64,000 nt of DNA. Source: Rhizobium skierniewicense (lineage in GTDB: Bacteria > Pseudomonadota > Alphaproteobacteria > Rhizobiales > Rhizobiaceae). Below, piece after piece: positions 19,165 through 28,193 of the stretch. Location of the stretch: positions 1-64,000 of the forward strand of contig NZ_JACIDV010000014.1 in assembly GCF_014196515.1 (NCBI RefSeq), in the 5' to 3' direction. The notes below the pieces were generated by a model. It did no database searches. It worked only from the letters and a program-made list of their open reading frames with translations, and was not told where the DNA came from. How positions within the stretch are numbered: position 1 is the stretch's first letter; the number at the start of each line of letters is the position of its first letter. Both the position numbers and the translations under genes were made by a program.

Positions 19165-20007
19165 TCAGCGCTTTTTCAATGCCCATGTCTCGGCGCGTTC
19201 ATCCACGATGTTCGCAACATCACCCACGGCAATCGATCCTTGCCCACGTGGAGTGAGGTTCCAGCCAAACAGGACGCCAGGGACACGGCGATCTGCGGAC
19301 ATGCGGATGCGCCCCATGGCTTTCATCGGGGAGGGCGCTTCACGCGACCCGGTTTGCTGATCCTGCGCGGTGACGATGCAGCGGGTGCAGGGCTTGACGA
19401 GATCGAAGCGGATGCCGTTGATCTCGATGGCCGTCCAACGGTCTTCTGCCCAAACCTCATCGGTATCGAGGACGATGTTGGGACGAAAGCGTTCCATGCC
19501 AACGCTGCCTTCGCCGTGGGCTTCCATGTCTTCGTTCAGGGCGGCAAGGGATGCCGTGGTGGTCAGAAGGATCTGATATCCATCGGCAAAGGTGACAGGC
19601 GTCTCGTTACCGGTCCAGTCGAGACTGGCACTGCGCTCGGACTGATCGTCGAAGAACACCAGCCTGATATCCCGGCCAAGCCAGCCCGAGAGCACCGTAT
19701 TGGCATCATCATCAGCAACAGCCGCATCGACCACCGATTTCCAGACCGTCACGTCCATGCGACGTTGCGATGGTGTGGCGATGATTTGCCCCGTTCCCGC
19801 GATGGAAAGGTGATAGCCGCTCTCTTTCGCTTCGACAGAGATGGTAGCGATCTCGGGCATTTCGCGCTGGGTGATGAAATGCCCGGAGGGTTCAACGAGC
19901 ATCAGGCGACGGTCGCCCTTCAACCCTTGCGCGGTGATGGAGCTTTCGGAAAGCGAGATGCCACGCCCACTTTTCAGTGGGTAGATGTTGAGTTCGGTAA
20001 TGCGCAT
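19165..20007 (-). CDS. MOSC domain protein
   Basis: A 280-aa protein with an N-terminal MOSC beta-barrel domain (about 1-110, beginning MRITELNIYPLKSGRG) and a C-terminal MOSC domain. The latter has MERFRPNIV and the conserved cysteines C207 and C210 in KPCTRCIVTAQD. This is the molybdenum-cofactor-binding fold of YcbX and mitochondrial mARC, without their ferredoxin extension. It probably reduces N-hydroxylated compounds with an external electron donor. GAGG precedes the start. It follows the HD gene by seven bases, so the two are cotranscribed. Confidence 0.88.
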   Translation of the reverse strand: MRITELNIYPLKSGRGISLSESSITAQGLKGDRRLMLVEPSGHFITQREMPEIATISVEAKESGYHLSIAGTGQIIATPSQRRMDVTVWKSVVDAAVADDDANTVLSGWLGRDIRLVFFDDQSERSASLDWTGNETPVTFADGYQILLTTTASLAALNEDMEAHGEGSVGMERFRPNIVLDTDEVWAEDRWTAIEINGIRFDLVKPCTRCIVTAQDQQTGSREAPSPMKAMGRIRMSADRRVPGVLFGWNLTPRGQGSIAVGDVANIVDERAETWALKKR

Positions 20008-20014
20008 GTAGGCC

Positions 20015-20656
20015 TCATATCTCGTCCAGAAACAGGTCGAGCACCTGTTGCAGCCGTTCGTGCCGCTGTTTGGCGATCTGGCGTCCAGTTTCAGTCTGGA
20101 AACCATCTGCCAGCTTGAACAGCTTGTTTTCGAAATGGTCGATTGCAAAGCGCCGGTCGTCTAGTGGGCGATGCCTGGCCAACGGGTCTTCGGGGTCGTA
20201 GAGAGCAGAACCTAGACGTCCGGCAATGTAGAAACAGCGCGCCGCACCCACCATGCCGATGGCGTCCAGCCGGTCCGCATCCTGGAGAATTTTGGCCTCC
20301 AGCGTTTCGGGCGCGATATTGGCCGAAAAACTGTGCGTCAGAATGGCGTGGGAAACCGCATCGACATCGGCCTCATTCCAGCCGATACCGCGCAAAATGC
20401 CGGATGCCTTTTCCGCCGCCAGCCGTGATGCCTGTGCGCGCAGTGGCGAATTCTTCTCCACGGCGACACAATCATGAAGAAGGACGCTCGCCGCGAGAAC
20501 CCTACCGCTGCCGCCCTCTTGGTCATGAATGCGCATGGCATTGCGAAAGACCCGATGGATATGCGCCAGATCATGCGATCCATCATCACCTTCGGCAGCA
20601 TGCGGCATCAGCGTTTCAGCCAATTCCGCGAACGGTGCGAAAGCCTGCGCCTGCAT
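20015..20656 (-). CDS. HD-domain phosphohydrolase
   Basis: A 213-aa cytosolic metal-dependent phosphohydrolase. The HD residues are H28 (SHDLAHIHRV), H61-D62 (LLHDCVAVEK) and the distal Asp in ILQDADRLDAIG. GGGAGGAA precedes the ATG at 20656, which rules out the longer start at 20728. It resembles the YedJ-type HD group; the substrate is unknown. It is the middle gene of DUF2339-HD-MOSC. Confidence 0.87.
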   Translation of the reverse strand: MQAQAFAPFAELAETLMPHAAEGDDGSHDLAHIHRVFRNAMRIHDQEGGSGRVLAASVLLHDCVAVEKNSPLRAQASRLAAEKASGILRGIGWNEADVDAVSHAILTHSFSANIAPETLEAKILQDADRLDAIGMVGAARCFYIAGRLGSALYDPEDPLARHRPLDDRRFAIDHFENKLFKLADGFQTETGRQIAKQRHERLQQVLDLFLDEI

Positions 20657-20711
20657 GTGATTCCTCCCGTTTGAACGCTTGCTATCTAAGGACGAGGGAC
20701 CGCAGGTGCCA

Positions 20712-23483
20712 TCACGCCTGCGCTTCATCCGGCTTCGACCGCGACGTCAGGATCTTCTGGTAGAAGAGGCCGATACCGATCAGCACCACGCCGAGACCGA
20801 TGAAGGACAGCGCGCGCAACACACCTTCGAGATTGCTCATATCGATGAGGAACGCCTTGGCGACGGCCAGCAACACCAGCGCGGCTGAGGCGAGGCGCAG
20901 GCTCCTGGCGTCAAAGCGGGAGCCGAGAACGAGCAGCAGCACACCGATGGCGAGCCAGACGACCGAATAGGTATATGTCTCACCCTGAAGGAAGCCCTTC
21001 CATTCGGCGATATTTTCGCCCTGCCAGAAGCGGCGAACCGAAAGCGTGGCCCATGCGAAACCAAGCGCCGCGCCGGACAAGGCAAGCAGCGTGACGTAGA
21101 GGGCTGGACGCTTCCCGCGCGCATACCAGGTCAGTCCCGCATAGGCGCAGGCTGGAAGCAGATATCCGATCAGCAGCAGGTTGAAGAACGGCCATGGACC
21201 CGTGTTTTCGCCGGTCATGTAAGGGTTGAGGCTGTAAAAATGCGCAAGCAGCACGTTGAACATGGCGGCGACGCCCGCCACCATGGAGCCGTACCGGAAG
21301 ATAGGGCTTGGGCTTTTCAGATCCAGCGTCATCAAAACCCCGGACATGCCGATGGTCAGCAGCGTGTAGATCGACTGTTCCCCCAGCGTCGGTGCCGCGG
21401 TGTTCAAGACGCCACCGTTCATGGCATGGCGTACGAGAATGGCGATGGCGAGAAGCGCCATGAGGCTTGCAATCGCTTGCAGGAAGTTCTTGACCCGCGT
21501 CCCCGGCCAGTTCCGTAGCAGCCACGCGGATGCAATGGCCAGCAAGGCCGGGATGCCATAACCGGGCAATAGCGCGTTGAAGACCGGTGTCGTGCCCAGG
21601 TTCTGTGGACCGACTATGGTGGGTTCCCAGGCGATCCGGCCGAGCACGAAGAGGCAGGCAAGGGCCATGGTCCACGGCAACGCCGCCCAAGAGATGCGCT
21701 GTGCGGCAAGCACATAGGCAAAGCCGATGATGGGGATGAGAAGGGTGGTGGCGAGACCCGATGTCAGCGTGTGAACCGCAAAGGAGAGCGCCAGGAAGGA
21801 ACCGATGACCATGACATTCACGGGCGCGGTAAACGCATCATCCTGTCTCCGGTCAAGCCGATAGGCTCCCCCCAGCAGTACCATCGCAATCGACAGACCG
21901 TAGGCGGCATGCAGCCAGTCGCGGGTGAGGTTGCCATATTCCACAAAGCTTATGATGCCAAGACCCAGCGGAACGACGCTGCCGATGAAAGCCCAGAGAC
22001 TGCCAAAGGAGGGGTCTCGGGACGTCTTGCTCCGGACTGCCTGCCATGAAAACAGCAGAAAAAGGATACCCATGATCCGGGTTACAGGTCCCTGCATCGC
22101 ATCGTTGATACTGATAGCGGAGAGCGTTGCGCTGCCGTCAGTCAGCGACGGAAGGTAGTTGACACCGAAGCCTGCCAGAAGATTGGCGCAACCAAGTGCC
22201 GCCAGCGAAGCAAAGATGGCGGGCCAGACGGCGTGGTTGCGTCCGGCGCCGATGGCAGCCAGACCCAAAACGAGCACCGCCATGGCAAAGGCTGGGTGGA
22301 GCGTTATGCCGGTCTCGATGACGGAGAAGGCAAGCGCCGGCAGCACGATGGCGAGCGACAGCGTGACGCCAAGGCTTGTCGGCTGACGTCCCAGCAATTC
22401 CGTCACAACGGCCCGATAACGATCTGAACGGGAAGGATCCAGAGGCGGGCCATAAACGGTTGTCCTGTGTGGCGCGCCAGCATACGCGCCGGGCCATATC
22501 CAGATCGAACCGGCAATCATGGCGATCAGGCTGGCGATGACGGGTTCCGCCTCGATGAGCGGCGCATACAACATGTAACCGATGGCCCACAAGCCCAAGC
22601 CGACATTGGCAAGGGCCGGAACGACATGCCAGCGCTGTTGGCGCGATGCTATCGCCGTCGCAACCCATGAGGCTGTGAGAAAACTGAACAGCCCCCAGAT
22701 ACTGGGAGTTTCGGTCGAAATGAGAAGCGGCGTGATCATCGAGCCGAGAAGGCCAAGACCGGCCAGCGCTTGTCCGTGCAACAGGGACAGGGCAATGGTG
22801 CCAAAACCGACAAGCGCAAGCGCGGCGAATGCTGTGGTTGGGCCGATATAGTCGTAAATTCCATAGGCGGCAAAGATCACGCCGAACAGCGTCAGCGACG
22901 CCGCAGCCGTCAGGATGCCGGGAACCATGGCGTTGGAGTAGGCCGCAGCGATACCGGGAACGGCCTTGCGGCGAATGGCTTCACCGGCTGCTGCGAGCAC
23001 AAGACCGAAAATACCGGCCATAGCCAGTCGCACGGCGGGGCTCAGCAAGCCGCTTTCGATGGAGTATTTGACGAGGAAAATACCGCCGAGTGCCAGTGCA
23101 AGGCCGCCGGCCCATACGGCCCAACGGGCACCGAGCTGGCTTTCGAAACTCTCTTTCTGGCTTGTGAAAGCAGGCGGAAGCGTGAAGGTTTCAGCTGCGT
23201 CCTTCGGTGTTGTCTCATCTGCCGCGGCCTGTGCGGTTATGGCAGTTTGGTCTTGCCCCGTCTCTGGCGAGGCCGCACCTGCGGTCAACTCGTCGTCGAC
23301 GGCCAAGGCCTGCTCTTGCGCAGTTTCGGAAACCAACATCCCGCCTTCTGCGACGTGCGCTTTCAACGCTTTCAGCTCCGCCTCGACAACCTCTAGCCGT
23401 CTGGAGTTTTTGATGCTGGCATTGAGCGTGTAGAAGAAGGCAACGATGTAGCCGACGATGAGAAGCAACAGGAACGCGGTCAT
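20712..23483 (-). CDS. DUF2339 polytopic membrane protein
   Basis: A 923-aa inner-membrane protein. An N-terminal membrane anchor (4-20) is followed by a coiled coil (about 25-50), an acidic linker to about 110, then some two dozen hydrophobic segments. The motif FESQLGARWAVWAGGLALALGGIFLVKYSIE is the DUF2339 start of the membrane block. Function is unknown. It is the first gene of an operon with the HD and MOSC genes (55-base gap). Confidence 0.85.
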   Translation of the reverse strand: MTAFLLLLIVGYIVAFFYTLNASIKNSRRLEVVEAELKALKAHVAEGGMLVSETAQEQALAVDDELTAGAASPETGQDQTAITAQAAADETTPKDAAETFTLPPAFTSQKESFESQLGARWAVWAGGLALALGGIFLVKYSIESGLLSPAVRLAMAGIFGLVLAAAGEAIRRKAVPGIAAAYSNAMVPGILTAAASLTLFGVIFAAYGIYDYIGPTTAFAALALVGFGTIALSLLHGQALAGLGLLGSMITPLLISTETPSIWGLFSFLTASWVATAIASRQQRWHVVPALANVGLGLWAIGYMLYAPLIEAEPVIASLIAMIAGSIWIWPGAYAGAPHRTTVYGPPLDPSRSDRYRAVVTELLGRQPTSLGVTLSLAIVLPALAFSVIETGITLHPAFAMAVLVLGLAAIGAGRNHAVWPAIFASLAALGCANLLAGFGVNYLPSLTDGSATLSAISINDAMQGPVTRIMGILFLLFSWQAVRSKTSRDPSFGSLWAFIGSVVPLGLGIISFVEYGNLTRDWLHAAYGLSIAMVLLGGAYRLDRRQDDAFTAPVNVMVIGSFLALSFAVHTLTSGLATTLLIPIIGFAYVLAAQRISWAALPWTMALACLFVLGRIAWEPTIVGPQNLGTTPVFNALLPGYGIPALLAIASAWLLRNWPGTRVKNFLQAIASLMALLAIAILVRHAMNGGVLNTAAPTLGEQSIYTLLTIGMSGVLMTLDLKSPSPIFRYGSMVAGVAAMFNVLLAHFYSLNPYMTGENTGPWPFFNLLLIGYLLPACAYAGLTWYARGKRPALYVTLLALSGAALGFAWATLSVRRFWQGENIAEWKGFLQGETYTYSVVWLAIGVLLLVLGSRFDARSLRLASAALVLLAVAKAFLIDMSNLEGVLRALSFIGLGVVLIGIGLFYQKILTSRSKPDEAQA

Positions 23484-23528
23484 AAGAACCCCAAATATGA
23501 TCCTGTTTTCTAAGCCTTTTCCGAATGA

Positions 23529-25103
23529 TTACGCAAGTCTGGCTGTGGACAACGCGTTGCCCCATCGTTTGGCCAGCTCCACGTCTTCCACTCCCAGGTC
23601 GTGGCCATGGGGCAGAAGCGTCAACTGCACCTCTGCACCGTTGTCCACAAGATGCTGCTTGAGAGCATCGGCGCTGTCGCGGTGTCGGTCCGTTTCCCCG
23701 GCTGCAAGCGTAAAGCGCCTCCCTGAGAGGTCGGCGAGCGGCCAGTGCTCCAGCACAGGCATAGGGCGCAAGAGCAGAGCATCTCTGGCCGCGTTCGGGT
23801 AGAGCGCGCAGACGGCGGCAAGGAAATTGGCGCCGTTGGAATGGCCGATAAAGCTGAGTGTGTTCGGGTCGATATCGTAGACATGAATGGCCTCCTCCAG
23901 AAAGGTGGCGAAGGCTTCCGCTTCGAAGGCGATATCCTTTTCGTCGAAACGCAGATCGGAAAAGCGCCTGAACCAGCGGGCGATGTCTTCTTCGGTGCTC
24001 CGCCCTCGCACGCCGAGCAGCGTGGCCCGTGGCCTGGCCGTGTGGGCCAGCGACATCAGGCTGGTTTCGCTGCCACCGGAGCCATGAAGCAGGATGATGG
24101 TGCTGCCATCCGGTTCTGCCGGTGTGTAGAAGCGGTGCACAAACGGCAGGTCGCGGTAGATGATGCGCTCGTTCCCGGGCAGGGAAAATTGTGGTAGCGC
24201 CACGCGCACATCCTCTTCATCCTGCATGAACAGTGGCGGTATGAAGAGCTTCTCTCCCAACGTATCCTCCGGCTCATCGATCGTCATGCCGGGACCATCC
24301 GTCGCCATTTCGATCAGAACGTCACCCGGTTCGCGGACGTAGAGCGACGAAAAATATTTGCGATCATGCGCGTTGGTAGGTGAGGAATTGAGCGACTTCA
24401 GCGCCTGTAATGTGTCATTCAACGCGTCCAGGTCCGCCGCGCGGAACGCGATGTGATCCACCGTGCCGGTGCCGGGGGCGCTGGACCAGAATCCGGTCGC
24501 GTCGCGCACGTCGATAATATCACCGGAGGCGGACACCGTGCGCCGGATGGCGCCGTGCTGGCGCACCCGGCTATATCCGAAATGCCGCGCCAGAAAGCTT
24601 TCGGTTTCCTCCGGCACTTCACTCAGCACGGTCGCGCCACGAATGCGGCGAATCGCGTGTTCGGCAGGAATGCCGGGCGCCTCATGCGGAACTGCCTCTG
24701 CAAAGGCTTGGGTGCCGACCATTTTGAGGATAATGCCATCAGGGTCCTTCAGGCGGATGACGGGTTCGCCGAACTCCTCCATCGGACCTTCGGTGCGAAC
24801 ACCTGCAGACAGCGCGCGGGTCAGCCAAAAGCCAATGCTGGCGGGATCGATGGCCAGCGATACGTCCAGCGTTTGGCCATAACCGACACGGCCTTGCCCG
24901 CCGTCTTCCCAAACGAGGAATGTCAGCAAAGATCCGGGCGATGCGGCGTAATCTCCGTAAAGCAGATGAAGCTGCATCGCGTCTTCAAAACCGGCGGTTT
25001 GCTTCACCAGCCGCAGACCTAAAAAGCCGACGTAAAAATCCACGTTGGCCTGCACCTTGCGGGTAATCATCGTAATGTGGTGAATGCCACCTGGAGACGT
25101 CAT
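23529..25103 (-). CDS. Ring-cleaving dioxygenase (VOC) fused to alpha/beta hydrolase
   Basis: A 524-aa two-domain protein. Residues 1-290 are a tandem vicinal-oxygen-chelate dioxygenase of the MhqO/MhqA-like type: metal ligands H8 or H9 (GGIHHITMI), H217 (TVDHIAF) and E265 (GDVLIEMATDGPG). Residues 320-524 are an alpha/beta hydrolase of the phospholipase/carboxylesterase (MhqD) type: oxyanion loop ILLHGSGG, nucleophile S422 in GHSNGA, likely acid D472 (GETDRH) and H501 (LPHGHDL). In Bacillus the two are separate genes of the quinone-stress mhq regulon. Here they are one chain with no stop or frameshift. The start has AGAGGAAGC upstream. Probable role: oxidative opening of hydroquinones or catechols plus ester or thiol-adduct hydrolysis. 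Confidence 0.87.
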   Translation of the reverse strand: MTSPGGIHHITMITRKVQANVDFYVGFLGLRLVKQTAGFEDAMQLHLLYGDYAASPGSLLTFLVWEDGGQGRVGYGQTLDVSLAIDPASIGFWLTRALSAGVRTEGPMEEFGEPVIRLKDPDGIILKMVGTQAFAEAVPHEAPGIPAEHAIRRIRGATVLSEVPEETESFLARHFGYSRVRQHGAIRRTVSASGDIIDVRDATGFWSSAPGTGTVDHIAFRAADLDALNDTLQALKSLNSSPTNAHDRKYFSSLYVREPGDVLIEMATDGPGMTIDEPEDTLGEKLFIPPLFMQDEEDVRVALPQFSLPGNERIIYRDLPFVHRFYTPAEPDGSTIILLHGSGGSETSLMSLAHTARPRATLLGVRGRSTEEDIARWFRRFSDLRFDEKDIAFEAEAFATFLEEAIHVYDIDPNTLSFIGHSNGANFLAAVCALYPNAARDALLLRPMPVLEHWPLADLSGRRFTLAAGETDRHRDSADALKQHLVDNGAEVQLTLLPHGHDLGVEDVELAKRWGNALSTARLA

Positions 25104-25384
25104 GAATGCTTCCTCTGTCACTTGGTCGCCTATTTTCGTCGGCCGTCAAGATTTGGCAATGGCGCTGATTGAAGACGATGCGTTCATTTTGTGAACAATC
25201 GTGTGACAGGCCTCGATCATGCCCGTGAAATATGCGGTTGCACATGGCAGGAATAGAAAATGATTATATTTTAATCGTTATAAAATTTGAGCAAAATATG
25301 TGCGATTTGTACTTGCTATCGGAGTTCAAATTGGCTTTTATGTTTTCCAACGGGATAAAAAATCTCCAGAGGGAAAAAATCAGA

Positions 25385-26422
25385 ATGTTGACGCGAAGGC
25401 TGTTTTCAAAAACGGCGGCTTTGGCCGCCATTGCTTTGTCCGCAATGACAACAGCACCACTGCCGGCCTTCGCGGAAACGCCCGTAAAATTTACGCTCGA
25501 CTGGAAATTCGAAGGTCCGTCCGCCGGCTTCCTGCTGGCCTTGGACAAGGGATACTTCAAGGCTGAAGGTCTCGATGTCACCATCGATAGCGGCAATGGA
25601 TCCGTCGAGGCGATCCCGCGCGTGGCGACAGGTGCCTACCAGATGGGTTTCGGTGACATCAATTCCGTCATGAAATTTCTGGACGAAGACCCGACCCAGA
25701 AGGTGAAGGCCGTTTACATGGTCTATGAGCGCCCGACCTTCGCGGTTGTCGGCCGCAAGTCCCTTGGCGTGACGACCGATCCCAAATCGCTCGAAGGCAA
25801 AAAGCTCGGCGCGCCGCCGCCGGATGGTGCCTTTGCGCAGTGGAAGGCGTTCAAGCAGGTCGCCAAGATCGACGATAGCAAGATCGATATCCAGTCCATC
25901 GGCTTTCCCGTGCGCGAACCCATGCTGGCGAAGGGTGAGGTGGACTCCGTTTTCGGCTTTGCTTTTTCCGTCATTCTGAACCTCAAGGCGCAGGGCATCG
26001 CGGATGACGATATCGCCACGATCCTCATGGCCGAACACGGCTTGAATCTGTATGGCAACGCCGTCCTGGTAAACACTGATTTTGCGACGGAAAACCCCGC
26101 TGCCGTCAAGGGGTTCCTGAAAGCTTTGGCAAAAGGCTTTGCCGATTCGGTCAAGAACCCGGAAGAGGGCGTGGCGGCGGTGTTGAAGCGCAACGAGATC
26201 CTCGACAGTGATATCGAATTGCAACGCCTCACCATGGCCAACGCCATGAACATCAAGACTCCCTACGTCATCGCCAATGGCATGGGCGGTGTCGATCCGG
26301 CGCGTCTGGCTGCATCCATGGAAACGCTGAAAGTGTCCGTCGGCCTCAAAGGCAATGTGAAGGCAGAACAGGTTTTTGACGCGAGCTATCTGCCACCCAA
26401 GGAAGAGCGCTTGCTGCCTTGA
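25385..26422 (+). CDS. ABC transporter substrate-binding protein, NMT1/THI5 type
   Basis: A 345-aa periplasmic binding protein. The start at 25385 yields MLTRRLFSKTAALAAIALSA, a signal peptide ending AFA; upstream AT-rich codons are open but lack a ribosome site. The mature part opens KFTLDWKFEGPSAGFLLALD and KGYFKAEGLDV, the NitT/TauT-ThiY family signature. The substrate is unknown. No thiamine-pyrophosphate riboswitch is visible upstream. An ATPase and a permease follow, forming a complete importer. Confidence 0.9.
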   Translation: MLTRRLFSKTAALAAIALSAMTTAPLPAFAETPVKFTLDWKFEGPSAGFLLALDKGYFKAEGLDVTIDSGNGSVEAIPRVATGAYQMGFGDINSVMKFLDEDPTQKVKAVYMVYERPTFAVVGRKSLGVTTDPKSLEGKKLGAPPPDGAFAQWKAFKQVAKIDDSKIDIQSIGFPVREPMLAKGEVDSVFGFAFSVILNLKAQGIADDDIATILMAEHGLNLYGNAVLVNTDFATENPAAVKGFLKALAKGFADSVKNPEEGVAAVLKRNEILDSDIELQRLTMANAMNIKTPYVIANGMGGVDPARLAASMETLKVSVGLKGNVKAEQVFDASYLPPKEERLLP

Positions 26423-26543
26423 TGGCACAGACACTTTCACGCTGCAACGCGTCACCGACATATGCTGGCTCAGGGCCGGTATGACGGGAAATAGGGTCGC
26501 CTGACGAGCAGGGCGCCTGCGATATTCAGAGTCAGGAACAAGC

Positions 26544-27332
26544 ATGCCTCATCTGGTTGAAATCGACGGCGTCGACATGCGCTATGGCGGTGCATCAGGG
26601 ACGCTTGCCGTTTCAGGTCTCGACCTCAAGGTCAAAAAAGGCCAGTTCGCAGCCGTTGTCGGACCGTCGGGTTGCGGTAAATCGACGTTGATGAAGCTCG
26701 TCACGGGCCTGCATATTCCGCAAAAGGGCAATGTTATCGTCGCCAACAAGCAGGTCACGGAACCGGTATCGATCGTGGGCATGGCGTTTCAGAACCCGAC
26801 CATGCTGCCATGGCGCACCACGCTTGAAAACATACTTCTGCCGTTGGAAATCGTTGAGAAACATCGCCACAGGCTGCGCGCGCACAAGGCGGAATATGTC
26901 GCCAAGGCAGAACGCCTGCTGGAAATCGTCGGGCTGAAGGGGTTCGGCTCCAAATTTCCCTGGCAACTGTCCGGCGGCATGCAGCAACGCGCCAACCTGT
27001 GCCGCGCCTTGATCCACGAACCTGAACTGCTGATGCTGGATGAGCCCTTCGGCGCGCTGGACGCCTTCACCCGTGAGGAATTGTGGTGCGTCATCCGCGA
27101 TCTCCACGCCGCCAAACGCGTGACGATCGTTCTCGTGACCCATGACCTGCGCGAGGCGACGTTTCTTGCCGACAAGATCTTCGTGATGAGCGCACGACCG
27201 GGCAGAATCCTGGCCGAGTACAAGGTGCCCTTCGCCCGTCCGCGTCAACTTGATCTGATGTACGAGAAAAGCTTCAACGACATGGTCCAGCAATTGCACG
27301 GCGAGATCGCAAAGGCGAGGGTCGCGGCATGA
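26544..27332 (+). CDS. ABC transporter ATP-binding protein, NitT/TauT family
   Basis: A 262-aa cytosolic ATPase energising the importer. Walker A GPSGCGKST, Q loop FQNPTMLPWR, signature LSGGMQQRANLCRAL, Walker B LLMLDEPFGALD, H loop LVTHD. AGGAACAAGC precedes the start. It is 121 bases after the binding-protein gene and overlaps the permease by four bases. Confidence 0.95.
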   Translation: MPHLVEIDGVDMRYGGASGTLAVSGLDLKVKKGQFAAVVGPSGCGKSTLMKLVTGLHIPQKGNVIVANKQVTEPVSIVGMAFQNPTMLPWRTTLENILLPLEIVEKHRHRLRAHKAEYVAKAERLLEIVGLKGFGSKFPWQLSGGMQQRANLCRALIHEPELLMLDEPFGALDAFTREELWCVIRDLHAAKRVTIVLVTHDLREATFLADKIFVMSARPGRILAEYKVPFARPRQLDLMYEKSFNDMVQQLHGEIAKARVAA

Positions 27333-28147
27333 GCGCGGTTTTTGAAAACACGGCAAGAAAGCAGCCCCGCCTGCCGCTGGTAGCCCGCATCAATTGGGTC
27401 AAGGCAGCCCCCTGGCTCTATACGCTCGTGCTTTTCCTGTCGTGGGAACTGCTGGTCTACGCACTAAAAATGCCGCAAACGATCCTGCCGTCGCCCACCC
27501 GTGTCGGCCAGGCCATCGTGCAATACTGGTCGCCGATCTGGAAAAATTCGCTACAGACGCTTTATACGACCACTCTGGGCTTTGCCCTCGCGGTGGTTGC
27601 GGGACTGGGGATCGGCCTCTTCATCGGCTGGTCGAAGACGATCTATGCCGGACTTTATCCGCTGATGATCGGGTTCAACGCGGTTCCCAAAGTCGCGCTC
27701 GTCCCCATTCTCGTCATCTGGTTCGGCATCGGCACGGTACCCGCGGTGCTGACAGCCTTTCTGATTTCGTTCTTTCCCATCGTCGTCAATGTCGCCACCG
27801 GCCTTGCGACGATAGAGCCGGAAACGGAGGACGTTTTGCGTGCGCTCGGCGCAAAGAAAATGGACATCATGCTGAAAGTCGGCATTCCCCGCTCCATGCC
27901 CTACTTCTTTGGCTCGCTCAAAATCGCCATCACATTGGCCTTCGTCGGCTCCGTTGTCTCCGAAACCGTCGCGTCGAACTACGGTCTCGGCAATATGATG
28001 AGCTCGGCTCAAAGCCAGTTCAACGTGCCCTTGGTCTTTGCGGGGTTGCTCATGCTCGCTGTCGAAGGCATTGCGATGTACGCGGTGATGGCGTGGATTG
28101 AACGGCGTATGACAGGCTGGGCACATCGTTCGACAATGGGCCAGTGA
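27329..28147 (+). CDS. ABC transporter permease, NitT/TauT family
   Basis: A 272-aa inner-membrane protein with six predicted membrane segments. The EAA-loop region is DVLRALGAKKMDIMLKVGIP, which contacts the ATPase. VSETVASNYGLGNMM and the following segment are typical of SsuC/TauC-like permeases. ATGA overlap with the ATPase gene. A terminator lies directly after it. Confidence 0.94.
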   Translation: MSAVFENTARKQPRLPLVARINWVKAAPWLYTLVLFLSWELLVYALKMPQTILPSPTRVGQAIVQYWSPIWKNSLQTLYTTTLGFALAVVAGLGIGLFIGWSKTIYAGLYPLMIGFNAVPKVALVPILVIWFGIGTVPAVLTAFLISFFPIVVNVATGLATIEPETEDVLRALGAKKMDIMLKVGIPRSMPYFFGSLKIAITLAFVGSVVSETVASNYGLGNMMSSAQSQFNVPLVFAGLLMLAVEGIAMYAVMAWIERRMTGWAHRSTMGQ

Positions 28148-28155
28148 GCTCAAGG

Positions 28156-28185
28156 AAAAAAGGCTGTTTCTCTTCAGCCTTTTTA
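28156..28185. terminator. Bidirectional terminator
   Basis: Perfect 10-bp stem (28157-28166 with 28175-28184) of the form A5-GGCTG / CAGCC-T5, with an 8-base loop. It has a T run on either strand and serves both the ABC permease and the convergent MscS gene. Confidence 0.9.
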
Positions 28186-28193
28186 TCATGAGA

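Noticed and set aside
25104-25384. Possible TPP riboswitch before the NMT1-type gene
   Set aside because: No CTGAGA-type thi-box core or matching paired elements could be found.
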